From: Cloeon dipterum | Lineage: Eukaryota > Arthropoda > Insecta > Ephemeroptera > Baetidae | NCBI RefSeq assembly: GCF_949628265.1 | Contig: NC_088786.1 | Span: 42,739,681 to 42,803,680, forward strand | Length of the DNA stretch: 64,000 nt | Reading direction: 5' to 3' | Part shown: positions 1 through 11,138 of the stretch, one piece after another | Layout of the letters: each line of letters opens with the position of its first letter | Position numbering within the stretch: the stretch's first letter is position 1 | Position numbers and translations under genes: made by a program | The notes under the pieces: model-generated | Told to the model about the DNA's origin: nothing | Database searches by the model: none | The model's input: the letters and a program-made list of their open reading frames with translations, nothing else

Positions 1-19
1 ACAAATTAATGTTCCTATT

Positions 20-400
20 TGAAACTCTTGGAGAGTGCAGCGTTTTAGAGCCAAGAGTTTTCTGACTTTCATCCATCGTAATTTCCCTAATCAATTATTT
101 TTTTTTAATTTTAAATTTAAACAGTTGCGTTTCATGAGGTTGGTGGTCAACAGCAACAAAACAAAAATGTTCTGGCTTTAGTGGATGCTTTAATTTCGAA
201 TCTCACCATTAAATCAACTTTATTTAGATATTATTTAAATTGAAGCGAAAAATACGTGTCACAGGGTCAAGTGTACAAACACAAAAGCGACGCCTTTTTT
301 ATCGCACCAAACAGCTCGCTGGCGCGATCGCTGTGGCGGCAATGAAAAAAGTGAGCATTCAAGCGTTAAGAGCAGACCGTCCATACCTGATTATTTTAGG
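20..400 (+). repeat. Dispersed repeat family R2, copy 1
   Basis: This stretch matches at least six others in the window, all in the same orientation (about 38650-38850, 42640-42960, 47400-47760, 51290-51545, 55330-55560, 60180-60570). Shared landmarks in order are a TCAGCAACAAA-like stretch, TTCTGGCTT, GGGTCAAGTG, GACGCC, AACAGCTCGC and GAGCATTCAAGCG. No copy keeps a reading frame, so it looks non-coding. It may be the tail of a larger repeat unit cut by the window edge. Confidence 0.6.
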
Positions 401-1910
401 AATTATCCCTTCCTTTGCCAAGTATTTTCCCCGTATTTTAGTTAGTTTAAAACATTCTCTCGATTTTAACATTTTTTGATACATTTTTCTTTTAAACTAA
501 CGAATGCAGCCAACGCACACCCTGAAAGCGAGACAAATAGATAGAATTGTCACACATACGCGTTTACCGTGCACACTCAGAGTATTAATTAGAAATAATA
601 AAATAAAATTACGTAGGTAAATTTAATTTAAATTTGCACACTTTCTATCACTTTTTTGCGGGTTAAAATTATTCTAACGATTTTTGATTAATTATTTTGA
701 TAATCTGCATTTAAGCTAACGCTGATTCCATCATGAAACCAATTAGATATCGAAAGAGGCATTTCATTTTTTTGAATGCAACGCAACTGGCTAGAAGAAG
801 GAACCGAGAGACCGACCGACACTCACTGCTGTGTTTTTTTTTATCAACGGCCAGCGGCAAAAAACGCTGCACACTCAAATAATGGCTAAACGAGGAAGGT
901 GATTCTGTGACCATAAAAAATATTGACGAAAAAATTGCGATAGGAGAGAAAAAAGCCGATGAAGCGGTGCATTATCCCGTCCGAGTACTCGTTGCAGCTC
1001 TCCGAGGGGGCAAAATAGTCATAAAAAGAGAATTGCAAACCGACAGCGCTGGCAAAACCACAAAATAACAGTTTTAATTTTTCTTTGCATCGATTTGAGG
1101 CCTTTCCTTCTTTGCTGCGTGCGTGCGGAAAATTCTAAAAGCGAAGAAAATTGTCGTTGCGACGCGGAATGCCGGTGTGCTTGTGCAACACGGTGGATCA
1201 CTTCGCGGGTCCAAAGCAAAAAATGGAAGCAGGAGTTGGGCTGCATCGATGTGGTTCGCAAGAATTCGCGAAAACCCATGGGTGCACACGCACTCGCTGT
1301 TTCTCCAACTTTAAATATAAGTCTGCTTTTCTGGAAACGCAGCTTTATTCTTTATGTACGTAATAATCTAGCGCCCGTGCCCGCTGTCCGGGAAATCCAG
1401 GGGTCCCATAGCGGCTGCCTAGGTAAAACACATCCCTATTTTTCTGGGTTAAAATATTGCCAAAATCGCGAATTTCGGCTCCAAACCCGGCCGATCGACG
1501 CGAGACGATGCCACGTGAAGTGTCATGCAGTCAAAATCACCCTCCAGCTTATAGGAAAATTAGAAAAAAATCTTTTTTGAGTCTTTTGGTCAATTTACCG
1601 CATCGATGGATACTTGCCCGAAGCACTCGTCTGGAGAAACGCAGGCTACTTGTTATGTTTAAATACATTTTACGAAATTGTCGTATATTATATTCCTTTG
1701 AAAAGCGCCTTCAGCGAGTGAAAGTATGCAGCCGGCGTTGATTTATTGTCTAGCGAGTTGCATATCGTTCGTGCCGCGGAAAAGTCTGATCTCTAAACTG
1801 CGGCCACTTTGCAGCAATAGAGTCCACCGGACTCTTTCGCCAACGGTAAAATTGTCCGAACTCGATTGTGACCAGAGTCACGTGATCAGGGGGACGTCAG
1901 CTTCAATTTG
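401..1910. other. Intergenic stretch, no gene recognised
   Basis: I see no convincing gene. Bases 840-865 share a short stretch with 38970-38996. Bases 1436-1570 resemble 48990-49140 and 57720-57850 (a dispersed repeat containing AAACCCGGCC). Short open frames overlap on both strands and shadow one another, which is what GC-richer repeat DNA gives by chance. Confidence 0.4.
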
Positions 1911-2191
1911 AGGCCCACCTTGTGATTTATGTATCAATTTTTTATTTTGCAATGATTAGATATTTTAAAGAAACGCACTTCTTCAGTCCAATTTAATTCT
2001 TTTTATTAAAATAATTTCAACATAGTTGATCACATAGTTTTTAATTGAAATTTTCTAGAATTATTCTCTGATCTTGTTATTCTTGTTTCAAAAATCAAAT
2101 TTAACACATTTTAAAGAGCACAAATTCTTTCCCAAAATGACGTGAATTGGTCTAATCACTCATGCCAATTTTATCCAGAAAAATTTACATT

Positions 2192-5100
2192 TTACATTGG
2201 TTCACACAAAAAGGTCTCATAATTTTGGTCCCTATTCGGATACTTTTGCGGATTAATGTAGTAGTCGTGAATGTCCAGGTCAAATTTAGAAATCATGTCG
2301 ATTATTGGTACTGTAAAGCCGAACGTGGAGGCGATCGACTCGGCGCAGGGATACCTAGCGGATGGATCAGGGCTGAGCATGTCGTCGGTGAGCAGGGTGC
2401 GGCTGCGACACCACACCTCGTGCGTCCTGTTGATGAACTCCGTCTCTCCAATTAACATCATGTTGAAATAACGCCCTGAAAATCATTATATATTGAATTT
2501 TAATAGTATTATTCTGAAATTGGTCACCGCACTATTTCGTAATATATTCAATCAAAAACTGAACGTAAGCATAATTTGAGAGTTTTTATTTAAATCTTGT
2601 CAGATCGATGCTAAAAAATCTGCTAGAAAGAGTGTTCTACAAAATATATGAGTTGAAACATACATAAGCGTAATTTAAGTGATTTTTTTAGTTTCGGAAC
2701 GGCATGCCTGACGATAAAATTTAAAAATCTTGCTTAATAAATGTGAAATATTTTGATGGCGTCATTGGCACTGAGCGAACGCACCAATATTGTACAAGAC
2801 TGATTCAATTAAACCATGTCATTGAACCAATAAATAATGGTAAATATTTTGCTTGAACGCATTACCAGGACTGTGGAACCAACTGACACGCGAATTGAAA
2901 AACCTGAGAGATGAAAATGCAGTAAAGAATTGATGATCATCGTGTGACTAACTATTTGTACTTTATTATTGCACACTATTATTTATAAATAAATAAATTA
3001 AATGATTTTACACTTTTATTTTTGTTAAAGAGCTGCTGCAAGCGAGCACCAGCCAAAAATTCGTCCTGAATTGGCTGGACTTCTAATGTTTTTTCAAATT
3101 TATAAAATCTTAAAAAAAATTGTTTACGAGAAAAATTGGCGTGTTTTTACCAACAATATTTGTCCTTGCGTTACTAATATCTGCAAGAGTCTGAGGCTCG
3201 AAAAGCCTCATGCCGAGTTCACAGCAACGCTGGAATGCCGTCACAGGATTCTGCAAAAATGTCATAATAAATTACAATTTCATTGAAAATTATCTTACGG
3301 TGTTTCCTTTCACAGTATCAAAATTTCCAACGTAATAATCCTTGCCAGCATAACTTGTCTTGATCCCCATATCATCTTGTAAAATCAATGAAAGTTTTTT
3401 ATATTGCTAAATTCATAAATCGTCGGGTCTACACGCACCTTTGCCCTGGCTGTTCAGTAAATCGATAGCTGATTGCTGCAGAAATTTTTTTCGATTTTAA
3501 TACGATGATTAAATTCTCAGAAAAATTTAACAATGTTTACTTTTCTAACGCAAGGAAAATTATTCGAAAGCCAACAAGTCCTGCGTATCGGAATGCACGG
3601 AGAAGGTGGTTCGATCTTTGGGATTTAATTTGTATTTTTAATAAAATTAATTAAGTTGATTCTAACCACAGGATCGCTGCCTAGGTTTTTCGAAACCATA
3701 TTCAAAACTAAGTCTGGAGTCTTCTCCAAGCCGCATTTGTAAGTTTCGTAAGCAGTCACGCACTCATCGTCCGCATCTTTAAATATTAAAGCTTATAATT
3801 TCGCAAGTTTAGAAAATGAATGTCAACTTTTTCCACTGCACTCGTCGAAAGCAACGAATCCCCGCTCCATTTTCTCAGGCTCCTCCATGGATGCGAGTTC
3901 CACTTGTCGCAACATGGCGATGAAATTCAATCCTCCGACACCAAACTAAGATTTAATTCAGTAAATCCATTTATACAGTGGTTGATTAATCTATGGGTTT
4001 AAAAATTCATTAAAATATTTTCGGCTTTGATCACTAATCGGGGCTTTATATGGTGAAAATTTACCAATCCAAAGTTGACTCCAATGCATTTCAAAAAGCA
4101 CTGAAACATTTATTAATCAACTCTTTAATTCAAAATAAGAAAATCAATGCACCTTCAGTTCGAAAGAGATGTTCGCAGTCAGAAATGCAGCGGCGTTAGT
4201 AAGCAAGTAAAGTTCGGCTAAGGTAAAATAAGATTTTAAACCGTTTAATAAAATGAATCTATAAATTATACCATCAGTGATTTGCCAGGTTTCCAAGCAT
4301 TCGTTCTGCAAAGCGACCTGGCTGGTGCCCGTTTTGCGCACTTCACAAACGAACAGCTTCTGTTCATCGCAATTCGCGGTGGCCAACACCACCGATCCGT
4401 TTCTTGCCTCGACGTAAACGCAGTCCAGTCCTGCTTTCGGGTGTCCCTGCTTCCACCTGAGCTCAGGGTCAACGAAATCACGGCCCAGAGAGCACCAACG
4501 AAAGTTCGAATCGCAACCTAGGTCGGTTCCAGAAAGCCAGTAGTCGCCAACAGTAAAGCGGGCATATCCTATATTGATCGTTATGAATTGGAATTTATTG
4601 GGAAAGCTAAGAAAAATCTTACTTGTGACAAGTTTAGAAAAGCATTTTGTTTTATCTTTGGACTCCAAGGAGGTCAGGGTCAAACCCAAACTGCAGCAAA
4701 GGTCCGATGCACTGCCCCAATCCAACTACAGTTTTATATTTATGTTTATTTAATTTATTTCAGTTAAATCAGTACTCTAGTCATATCGTAGAACAAGAAA
4801 TGGCGTCCGCATCCGTTAAACCAATCACCGTAATAGGGATAATCTGGAAAATACTAATTTTAAGGACTGCATGGTAAATATGAGGGTATATATCCTACTG
4901 AGCAGTTGATTTTCAGGGCCAAACAGGGTGAGCTTGTTGCATAATTTTTATTTTATTAATTTTTAGCGTATTACTTATTAAATTTGAATTTTTACGTTTC
5001 GCTGACAGGGCTTTTTTGGACACGAAGCTACGCATGGTTTTGGAGTAATCAAAATGGGCATCTAGGATTTTCACAAATTAATAACTAAGTTTTTCCATCC

Positions 5101-6601
5101 TTATATGTATATGATCCCGTACCTTGCAGGCGTAGATGTATTTGCTGGCACAATTTCGGTCCGTCAGTATAGTAACAGTCGAGTTCAAAACAAAGCGGAA
5201 GTGGATGCAGCTTTCGGTTCCGTTCTTGTTGTCTGGTTGGCCGCTTTCCCACGTTAGACCCTGGTCGAGGATGGTGGGCCCGTGGGGCTCGCACCACGAC
5301 CACTCGCCCACCGGAGCCCCTTTCCACGTACCGCTGGTCCAGTAGTTGAAATTCGCTTTCCAGTCGTCTTAATTTGTAATATTATTATATTTATAGAGTT
5401 GATTTTTTTTAAGATCAGGTGGAGTAGACCTTTAAAAACGACTGTCATGTTTGTGAGGCCCGCTTGCTCCTCAACATCGTCGATTTTGAGAGTCTGCATT
5501 CCCAAAGCACAACACTGACGCCAGCTCGCCTCCCAACTCATCTTTATCCAAATAATTTTTATTTTTGTTACAACTTATGATATAAAATAATTACTGGTTT
5601 GTTTCCCAAGAGATACGTGTATTTGCCTACATCAATCCAAATTCCGTAGGATGTTTTTTCTAAAGAATTAATTATATTATTGATTGAATAACTTATCAAA
5701 GTTGTATTTTACTCAGCAAGTTGCCAGCCGTGTCAAATAAGGACGTCTGAAAGCGTATTTATTTATAAGCGTAAAAATTATTTAAAAGTAAAGAACGTTT
5801 TTGGTGCACGTCTTAGGACAGTCTACTGCGAACTGGCAGATGTAGGGCAGAAGATCGTCGCAATTCCTATGCACCATCCCCTTCTTATCAGGGGATGAAA
5901 TCAAAACAGCCAGACAGCTTTCTAGACTGGAAGGAGGGACGTCCGATGGCATCCAGAAGTTGGACAAAGAGACCAGCGCCGAGGACATGATGTGGCCAGT
6001 CGAACACCACTTATACTTTTTTCCGGATTCGCATTTTTCGTCAACATTCGAGCCACTCGTCCAGAACGAACCAACAACTGTGTCTTTTGAAATCGAATTC
6101 TATTTTGAGATTAGTTGAAGTTAACCTGTTTTCAAACTGGCAAGACAGCTCAGTTCCTCGAGGGAAGTGACAGCCAAGAGCGACATGTCCATCGCCTTGC
6201 AACGCAATCCGGCTTCGTTTCTCGCCACCTTCAAGGGATTAGTGGATTTGAAGATTTTTTAGTTTGTTTTTCTCACATTAACACTAGAGACGAAATATTT
6301 CTTGTTGCACAAGGTCGCGGTTAGCACTGAGCCCTCCGCTGAAAGTGACGTTTTTTTTAAATTAATTTTATACGCATATGCCCAACGATTTCTATCTTTA
6401 ACCTGATGAAGGCTTAGATGTTGGTTTTCCCTGCATATATGATTGACAGTTAATCTTAAAATCATATGAAGATTAGGTTTAAATTACCAAAAGTTTTTTG
6501 TCATAGTCTGAGCACATCATTGAACAGGATTTATGCTGAAAAACAAATATTTTCAAATATAAGAGTTAATTTTTCGATAGGTTATCCTACTGTCGTAATG
6601 G

Positions 6602-6632
<31 letters not shown>

Positions 6633-7683
6633 GCTCGTAGTTGTTGATACACTATTGATGGTCGAAGTGGTTGTTGGCTCCTCGGCTTTGGCTGAACCAT
6701 TTGCCGTTGGAGATTTTGTAGTTGTCGTCATTTTCGAAGTTGATTCAGATGAAGATGCTGATTTGCCCAAAGAATTTTTTAAAACGGGTTGAAAAGTTGG
6801 CGAGTTTGTGATTGACGAGACGATAATTCTCTCGGTGGTAACGATTTCTATGATATCACTCGACTCAGTCCGTTCAGATGTGTTTGAGCCTTTGCTCGAG
6901 CTGTCCAACTCTTGATCTTAAAAATGTAAATTTCAATTTTTACGATCATTTTTAATATGAAATTATAAGAGCAATATTCTTCAATTTATTTCATTAGGAT
7001 TGAATGATAAAATATTTAAAAAGACAAAAAATGTTACATCAAATAATCCAAGCATTTTTTCGTCATATTAATATATCTGTTAAAACTCGTTTGGAAAAAA
7101 ACCGTAGCATTCCTAACGCTATAATATTCTGAGAGCTGTAGCAAAGCGCTGTTCTTCAGAAATTTTTCAAAATAATATACCCTGCTCCGTCGTGTGCACG
7201 TGTGGGTCCGTGAATGTTGGCGCAACACTATTGACGTCATCAGAACTTCCTGTCGAAACGAATGTTTTGTTCACCGATGCTGGCAGGCTGGCAAGCTAGG
7301 AGAACAAAACTGTTGCTAGGTTGTTCGAAATGATGGGGGATTTTAACTCACTTTGCTCGATGTCGTTCGGGCCCTCTTGGACTTCGGCAGACATCTTTTG
7401 AAACCGCAGCACTTGATAATTGCGATCCTCCGCGATGATTTCGGATAATGAACAGCTTCCAAATTTGTTAGATAACATTATTTTTAAAATAATGAAAACC
7501 GTTTTTGAGCCTACCAGAAATTTCTTTAACACGTCTTGAGTTATGTTTTTTCCTATTCTGTAAGTGAGCAATGGAAGAAGAATTTAAACGTCTACGCATG
7601 AATTTTAAACTCACGAGAGAGATGGCTTCTCCAAAAATGATCAGTAATGAGGAAAATACGACGAACATGAATAGAAAATTCAT
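2192..7683 (-). CDS. Gene A: secreted CTLD-OBP chimeric protein
   Basis: Twenty-eight exons give about 1,034 residues with no frame break seen. Exons, from the start: 7615-7683, 7515-7557, 7352-7455, 7181-7295, 6591-6916, 6488-6535, 6403-6430, 6277-6338, 6126-6228, 5797-6077, 5713-5746, 5595-5659, 5430-5541, 5123-5367, 4996-5061, 4899-4932, 4776-4843, 4623-4725, 4272-4568, 4153-4217, 4065-4100, 3828-3945, 3667-3776, 3541-3615, 3439-3475, 3299-3375, 3151-3250, 2192-2475. Order of parts: signal peptide (MNFLFMFVVFSSLLIIFG), Cys-Cys basic module, Ser/Thr linker with a poly-Thr run, CTLD1, CTLD2 with a QPDN motif, CTLD3, OBP-like domain, CTLD4. The OBP part has CFLKC (C2-X3-C3) and C5-X8-C6 in CVTAYETYKC. 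It is nearly identical to gene B through CTLD3 but clearly different in CTLD4. Role inferred: extracellular sugar and/or small hydrophobic ligand binding. A polyadenylation signal is likely at 2002-2007. Confidence 0.85.
2640..3005 (+). mobile_element. LINE 3' fragment in last intron of gene A
   Basis: The last intron of A is about 675 bp against about 83 bp in B. The extra DNA carries a frame around 2865-2935 reading LWNQLTRELKNLRDENAVKN then stop. This is the WN-x-L...EL pattern typical of the C-terminal end of non-LTR retrotransposon reverse transcriptase proteins. An A-rich AAATAAATAAATTAAATG tail follows. The start of the insertion is approximate. It probably inserted after the A/B duplication. 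Confidence 0.5.
6601..6632 (+). repeat. (GTT)n microsatellite coding poly-Thr in gene A
   Basis: About ten GTT units read as ACA (Thr) on the minus strand inside exon 5 of gene A. Gene B lacks the run and its exon 5 is 20 codons shorter, so the mucin-like linker varies in length by repeat change. Confidence 0.9.
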
Positions 7684-9253
7684 GTTTTCCGAGCCGACTC
7701 TGCAGCTGGACTGCGTCGTGCTAATGGGGAATCACATTTTCATTTACCAGCAACTCGTTTTAATGGTATGGACGAACATATGCATCCGGTCTTGCTGCCG
7801 TCTGAGTGCTCTTTTCCATGATGGCCGCTCGCTGCCCTAAATTGTCGAGATGTAATCGTTGATGAGAGGACTGCGCTTCAGCTACAGGCTGAAGGTATTG
7901 TTTGATACAAATTTTTGTGCAATTTAACGGTTTTATCTTTTTTATTTAGATTGCTAAGTAATTGTTTTTGATAAATTTGTAAGATCCAAAAATAATTAAA
8001 TTAAAATCAACAAATATACAGTGATATAATTTTTCTTTTCGGCACAATGACAACCTTTTTCAGGGTATCCTGGCCTGTGATCGTGTCCACCGCCGGTTTT
8101 TATAGCTTTTTCTTTAGATTCGAGCTCATTTGACGAGACATGGATACGATTTTTCACCGCGTCACCTGTCACCGACCTTCCTCAGGTCACGCCAACTGAG
8201 TACAAATTTTATGTGGTTCTTTTCGGCTCCTTTGAGTTCCTCAGACTTATTCGATTATGCACTCGCGGAGAACTGCTACGTGCGCACACAGGCGCGGTTC
8301 GGCTCCGCGGCCTCCTGCCAATCGATCAACCTCGCCAGGTCGCACCACCTGAGCTCATTTCCAGTGCTCACAGGCGTCTTTGGGTACAATCATTACCATT
8401 CCTGAAAGATTACCGCACGATTTTATGGCCACTTTCAGCCACCTGACCAGCGCCGACCTCGTGACAATTTTTAGCAATTGAATCATACCGGGGGGAGTTA
8501 AAAGAAAGTCAAATCTCGAGTTTGATCACTGGGACTTTGCTAAAATTCTACTTTATATTGATACACAAAACTCCAGAAAAAAATGCATTGCGCTATTCGA
8601 TTATGTATTCAAAACTGACAGTTAGAAATCAAACAAAATATTGTTGACCGGACCAACACAATAAGATTCACAGAGCATGAGCGACAAAAATAACAATTCA
8701 TCTCCCTGTGACTGTTACTTGTATGAAAGTACTAGTTTTATGAACTAAGCATTAAATAACCGCAATGTTTTTTATATCAGAAAATTAAAACAGAGGTAGG
8801 TCACTGTTTTGCAAAATTATTTGGAAGAGGAAATAATAAACAATGGACTATAGCACACAGGAAGTTACATTTCTGTCAAATTTTTATTCAATATATGTTT
8901 CCACTATCTGACTAAACTCTAAAGAAAACAATGCCAGCAGTTTATTTTTTAAATTCTGCCGTAAATATGAACACTAATTTTTTTCATTAATTGTTTTGTG
9001 TCATGAACTAGAACATGGCATATTGTTGCACTAAATACCTGAATTTTATTTAAATGTAAGTTAGGTAAAAATTTGGGCCACACCAAATATTTATGATGCA
9101 GTTTTGTGGTTGGGTTGTGGTTTTTTTGGTGAGGGTCGGTTACGTTTTTGGTTTTAAAATCTATAGTAGAAGCGGTTTCCTTATTGAATAATTCAAATTA
9201 GAATATTTACCTTTTTTCTGTTAAAGTTGAGAATCGTGTTGAACGGCGGGTGG
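7684..9253. other. Upstream region of gene A
   Basis: No gene is seen. The stretch is mirrored at 18673-20169. Around 8040-8560 it contains parts of the dispersed complex repeat also found at 41.1, 46.3 and 58.6 kb, marked by CTCGAGATTTGACTTT-like and TCAGGGTA motifs. The promoter of gene A is expected close to 7684 but no TATA box is obvious. Confidence 0.5.
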
Positions 9254-9340
9254 TTAGGGGGACGTCTTTTTCTTTTGAGCATGCCCGCGGATTGTCTGAA
9301 GAACAACAATCACAAGCAAAGTCCAGAAACAGAAATTCAT
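9254..9340 (-). pseudogene. Relic signal-peptide exon (left arm)
   Basis: On the minus strand this reads a hydrophobic leader starting MNF and matching the first exon of gene C. It ends at a stop after a Lys-rich tail, with no usable GT donor where gene C splices. It mirrors 18586-18672. It is either a dead first exon from an ancestral C-type gene or a former alternative start for gene A. Confidence 0.6.
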
Positions 9341-9737
9341 TGCTTTGCGCAATGATTGCTTTTTCCGAACTAAACTTTATAATATTATTGCTCGGCAGAG
9401 AGTGATCATACCTTTTGCGAATCAGTTTCACTGACGTCCCATCCTGTTTCCTCTTTCTGAATAATAATTTTTATCATAATTATTTGCTCTATAATTCTTT
9501 ATATTATTTGAAAATGGGATGGCTGATTTTTCAATTTTCAGCTCAGAGTATGATTAAAATTTTCAGGCCTTTTAATTATCTGATTTGCGTTTTGTATATT
9601 TTTAGCATCACGCTTTCAATAAATTGAAATTAATGCATCTTGAAAATTCGAAAATCACACGCACACGTTGTTTTCTTTTATATAACCATGGCTTTAGTTT
9701 TCAATGCCAATTTGGGCTAGAATTTTTCAATAATTCA

Positions 9738-9935
9738 GAATATTGTTGCTCGCTCAGTGCTTCTGACATCCGTGCCAAAGAATCGTCCCCGTCAGCGCAG
9801 TGCAGTGCTTTCAGGGCCGTTGATGGTTACACCGGAAAAAGGCCTCGCTGGCGTATACTATTACTTTCAGAAAAATGTCTGGCGTTGCTTTATTGACCTC
9901 GTTATTGCAGCTTTCGCATTTTGACTAAAGAGGGC
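9738..9935 (-). promoter_or_regulatory. Conserved upstream block, copy 1
   Basis: About 200 bp closely matching 10843-11062 and 17998-18190. Shared motifs are AATGACGTCAATAAAGCAAC-like sequence, GGCCTTTTTCCGGTGTAACC and CTGACGGGGACGATTCTT. Each copy lies roughly 80-400 bp upstream of a gene C-type first exon, so it probably holds proximal promoter elements. It is more diverged than the other two copies. Confidence 0.55.
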
Positions 9936-10203
9936 TCTTATTTTGGTTCAAAAACATGCGCGGTTCTTTTCATTTCCAATTTTGTGTAAATTCCTTCCTT
10001 ACTAAACTATAACGCGTGGAGTGACGATTTTCGGTTCATGCGACGCTATTTATTCGCATCTGAAAGGGACAGTTTTACGGGGATTAAGAGATCGCCTTTT
10101 TCACCTCCAAAAACACATGAACCAAATTTGAATAAAAAAACACGCACTCGAATGATTCTCCATCAGTACATCGCAGTCCAGCTGCAGAGTCGGCTCGGAA
10201 AAT

Positions 10204-10272
10204 ATTAATTTTCTATTCATGAGCGTCGTATTTTCCTCATTACTGATCATTTTTGGTGAAGCCATTTCTCTC
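10204..10272 (+). pseudogene. Stray partial copy of the A/B first exon
   Basis: This matches exon 1 of genes A and B (the same 69-base span up to the CTCTC|GTGAG donor), but the start codon position reads ATT. An in-frame ATG lies six codons in. No second exon follows in family order. It is an isolated duplicate on the plus strand outside both arms. Confidence 0.6.
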
Positions 10273-10299
10273 GTGAGTTTCAAATTCATGTGTATTGAC

Positions 10300-10842
10300 G
10301 TTTAAGTTCTGCTGGTCGGGTCTCGAGCGAATACAAATTATAGGTCGATAAAAAATGTCAGTGGATGGCGGCCCAAAAATTGACAAAAACCACGTTTTCG
10401 GGACTTAAAAGTAAATAATAGCTCCGTGCTTGTGGGTCTGACAAGGCAACAATAAAAATAAAATTGATGCTCACTAAATTCCGCGTCGAACGGTGCGAAA
10501 ACCGACCCGATTAGTGGTCATAGGGGCCCCGCGGGCAACTGAAAATGCGAAAAAACCGGTTCGTCATGAAGAGATCAATCGCGAATGCGTGTTTTTTAAT
10601 CCAAATTCGGTTCATGTGTTTTTGGAGGTGAAAAAGGCGATCTCTTACTGTTAGCCCCCTTTCAGATGCGAGCAAAAAGCGCGTCACAGAGGAAACGAAA
10701 ATCGCCACACCCACGCTTATTAGTATTTAGTAAGGATAGGAATTCCTAAACATTTTGACGAGAAAAAAAGAGATTTCGACTAGATTGGAAATGAAAAGAA
10801 CCGCGCTAGTTATTTGAAACAAAATAATATCCCTCATTGATC
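10300..10842. other. Spacer, nothing recognised
   Basis: No gene, RNA or clear repeat end is recognised. A short stretch near 10570-10660 repeats sequence from 10070-10150 in inverted orientation (a motif containing TTTTTCACCTCCAAAAACAC), consistent with rearrangement at the palindrome junction. Confidence 0.35.
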
Positions 10843-11062
10843 AAAATTGCGAAAGCTGCAAGAATGACGTCAATAAAGCAACGCCAGACAATTTTCCGAG
10901 AGTAATATACGTCAGCGAGGCCTTTTTCCGGTGTAACCAACGGCCTGGAAAGCACTGCGCACTCTACTGACGGGGACGATTCTTCGCCAACGGATGTCAG
11001 CTGCAGAGAAACAGAAAGGAAACAGGATATAGGACGTCATTCGAACTGATTGCGAAAGGTAT
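10843..11062 (+). promoter_or_regulatory. Conserved upstream block, copy 2 (gene C promoter region)
   Basis: It is nearly identical to 17998-18190 and matches 9738-9935 in reverse. Its 3' end lies about 75-100 bp before the gene C start codon. An AT-rich ATATTATATGG stretch at about 11088-11098 is a possible TATA element. Confidence 0.6.
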
Positions 11063-11138
11063 GGTCGCACGTACACTGCCGAGCCACAATATTATATGGA
11101 CTTTAGTTCGGAACAATCCATCATTGCGCATTGTAGCA

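Larger units (their letters stand above)
2192..9960 (-). repeat. Left arm of a large inverted duplication
   Basis: Read on the minus strand, this arm matches 17930-24867 on the plus strand. It includes gene A/B, the roughly 2.5 kb upstream of it, a relic signal-peptide exon and an upstream block. Exon sizes agree base for base for almost all of 28 exons. The arms enclose about 8 kb holding gene C. Local differences include a LINE insertion in the last intron of A, a longer mucin exon in A and a more divergent 3' end. Confidence 0.85.

Noticed and set aside
4144-4725. A single 193-codon frame across CTLD3 of gene A
   Set aside because: It reads through introns between exons 18, 19 and 20. Gene B and C comparisons show that the intervening parts are spliced.
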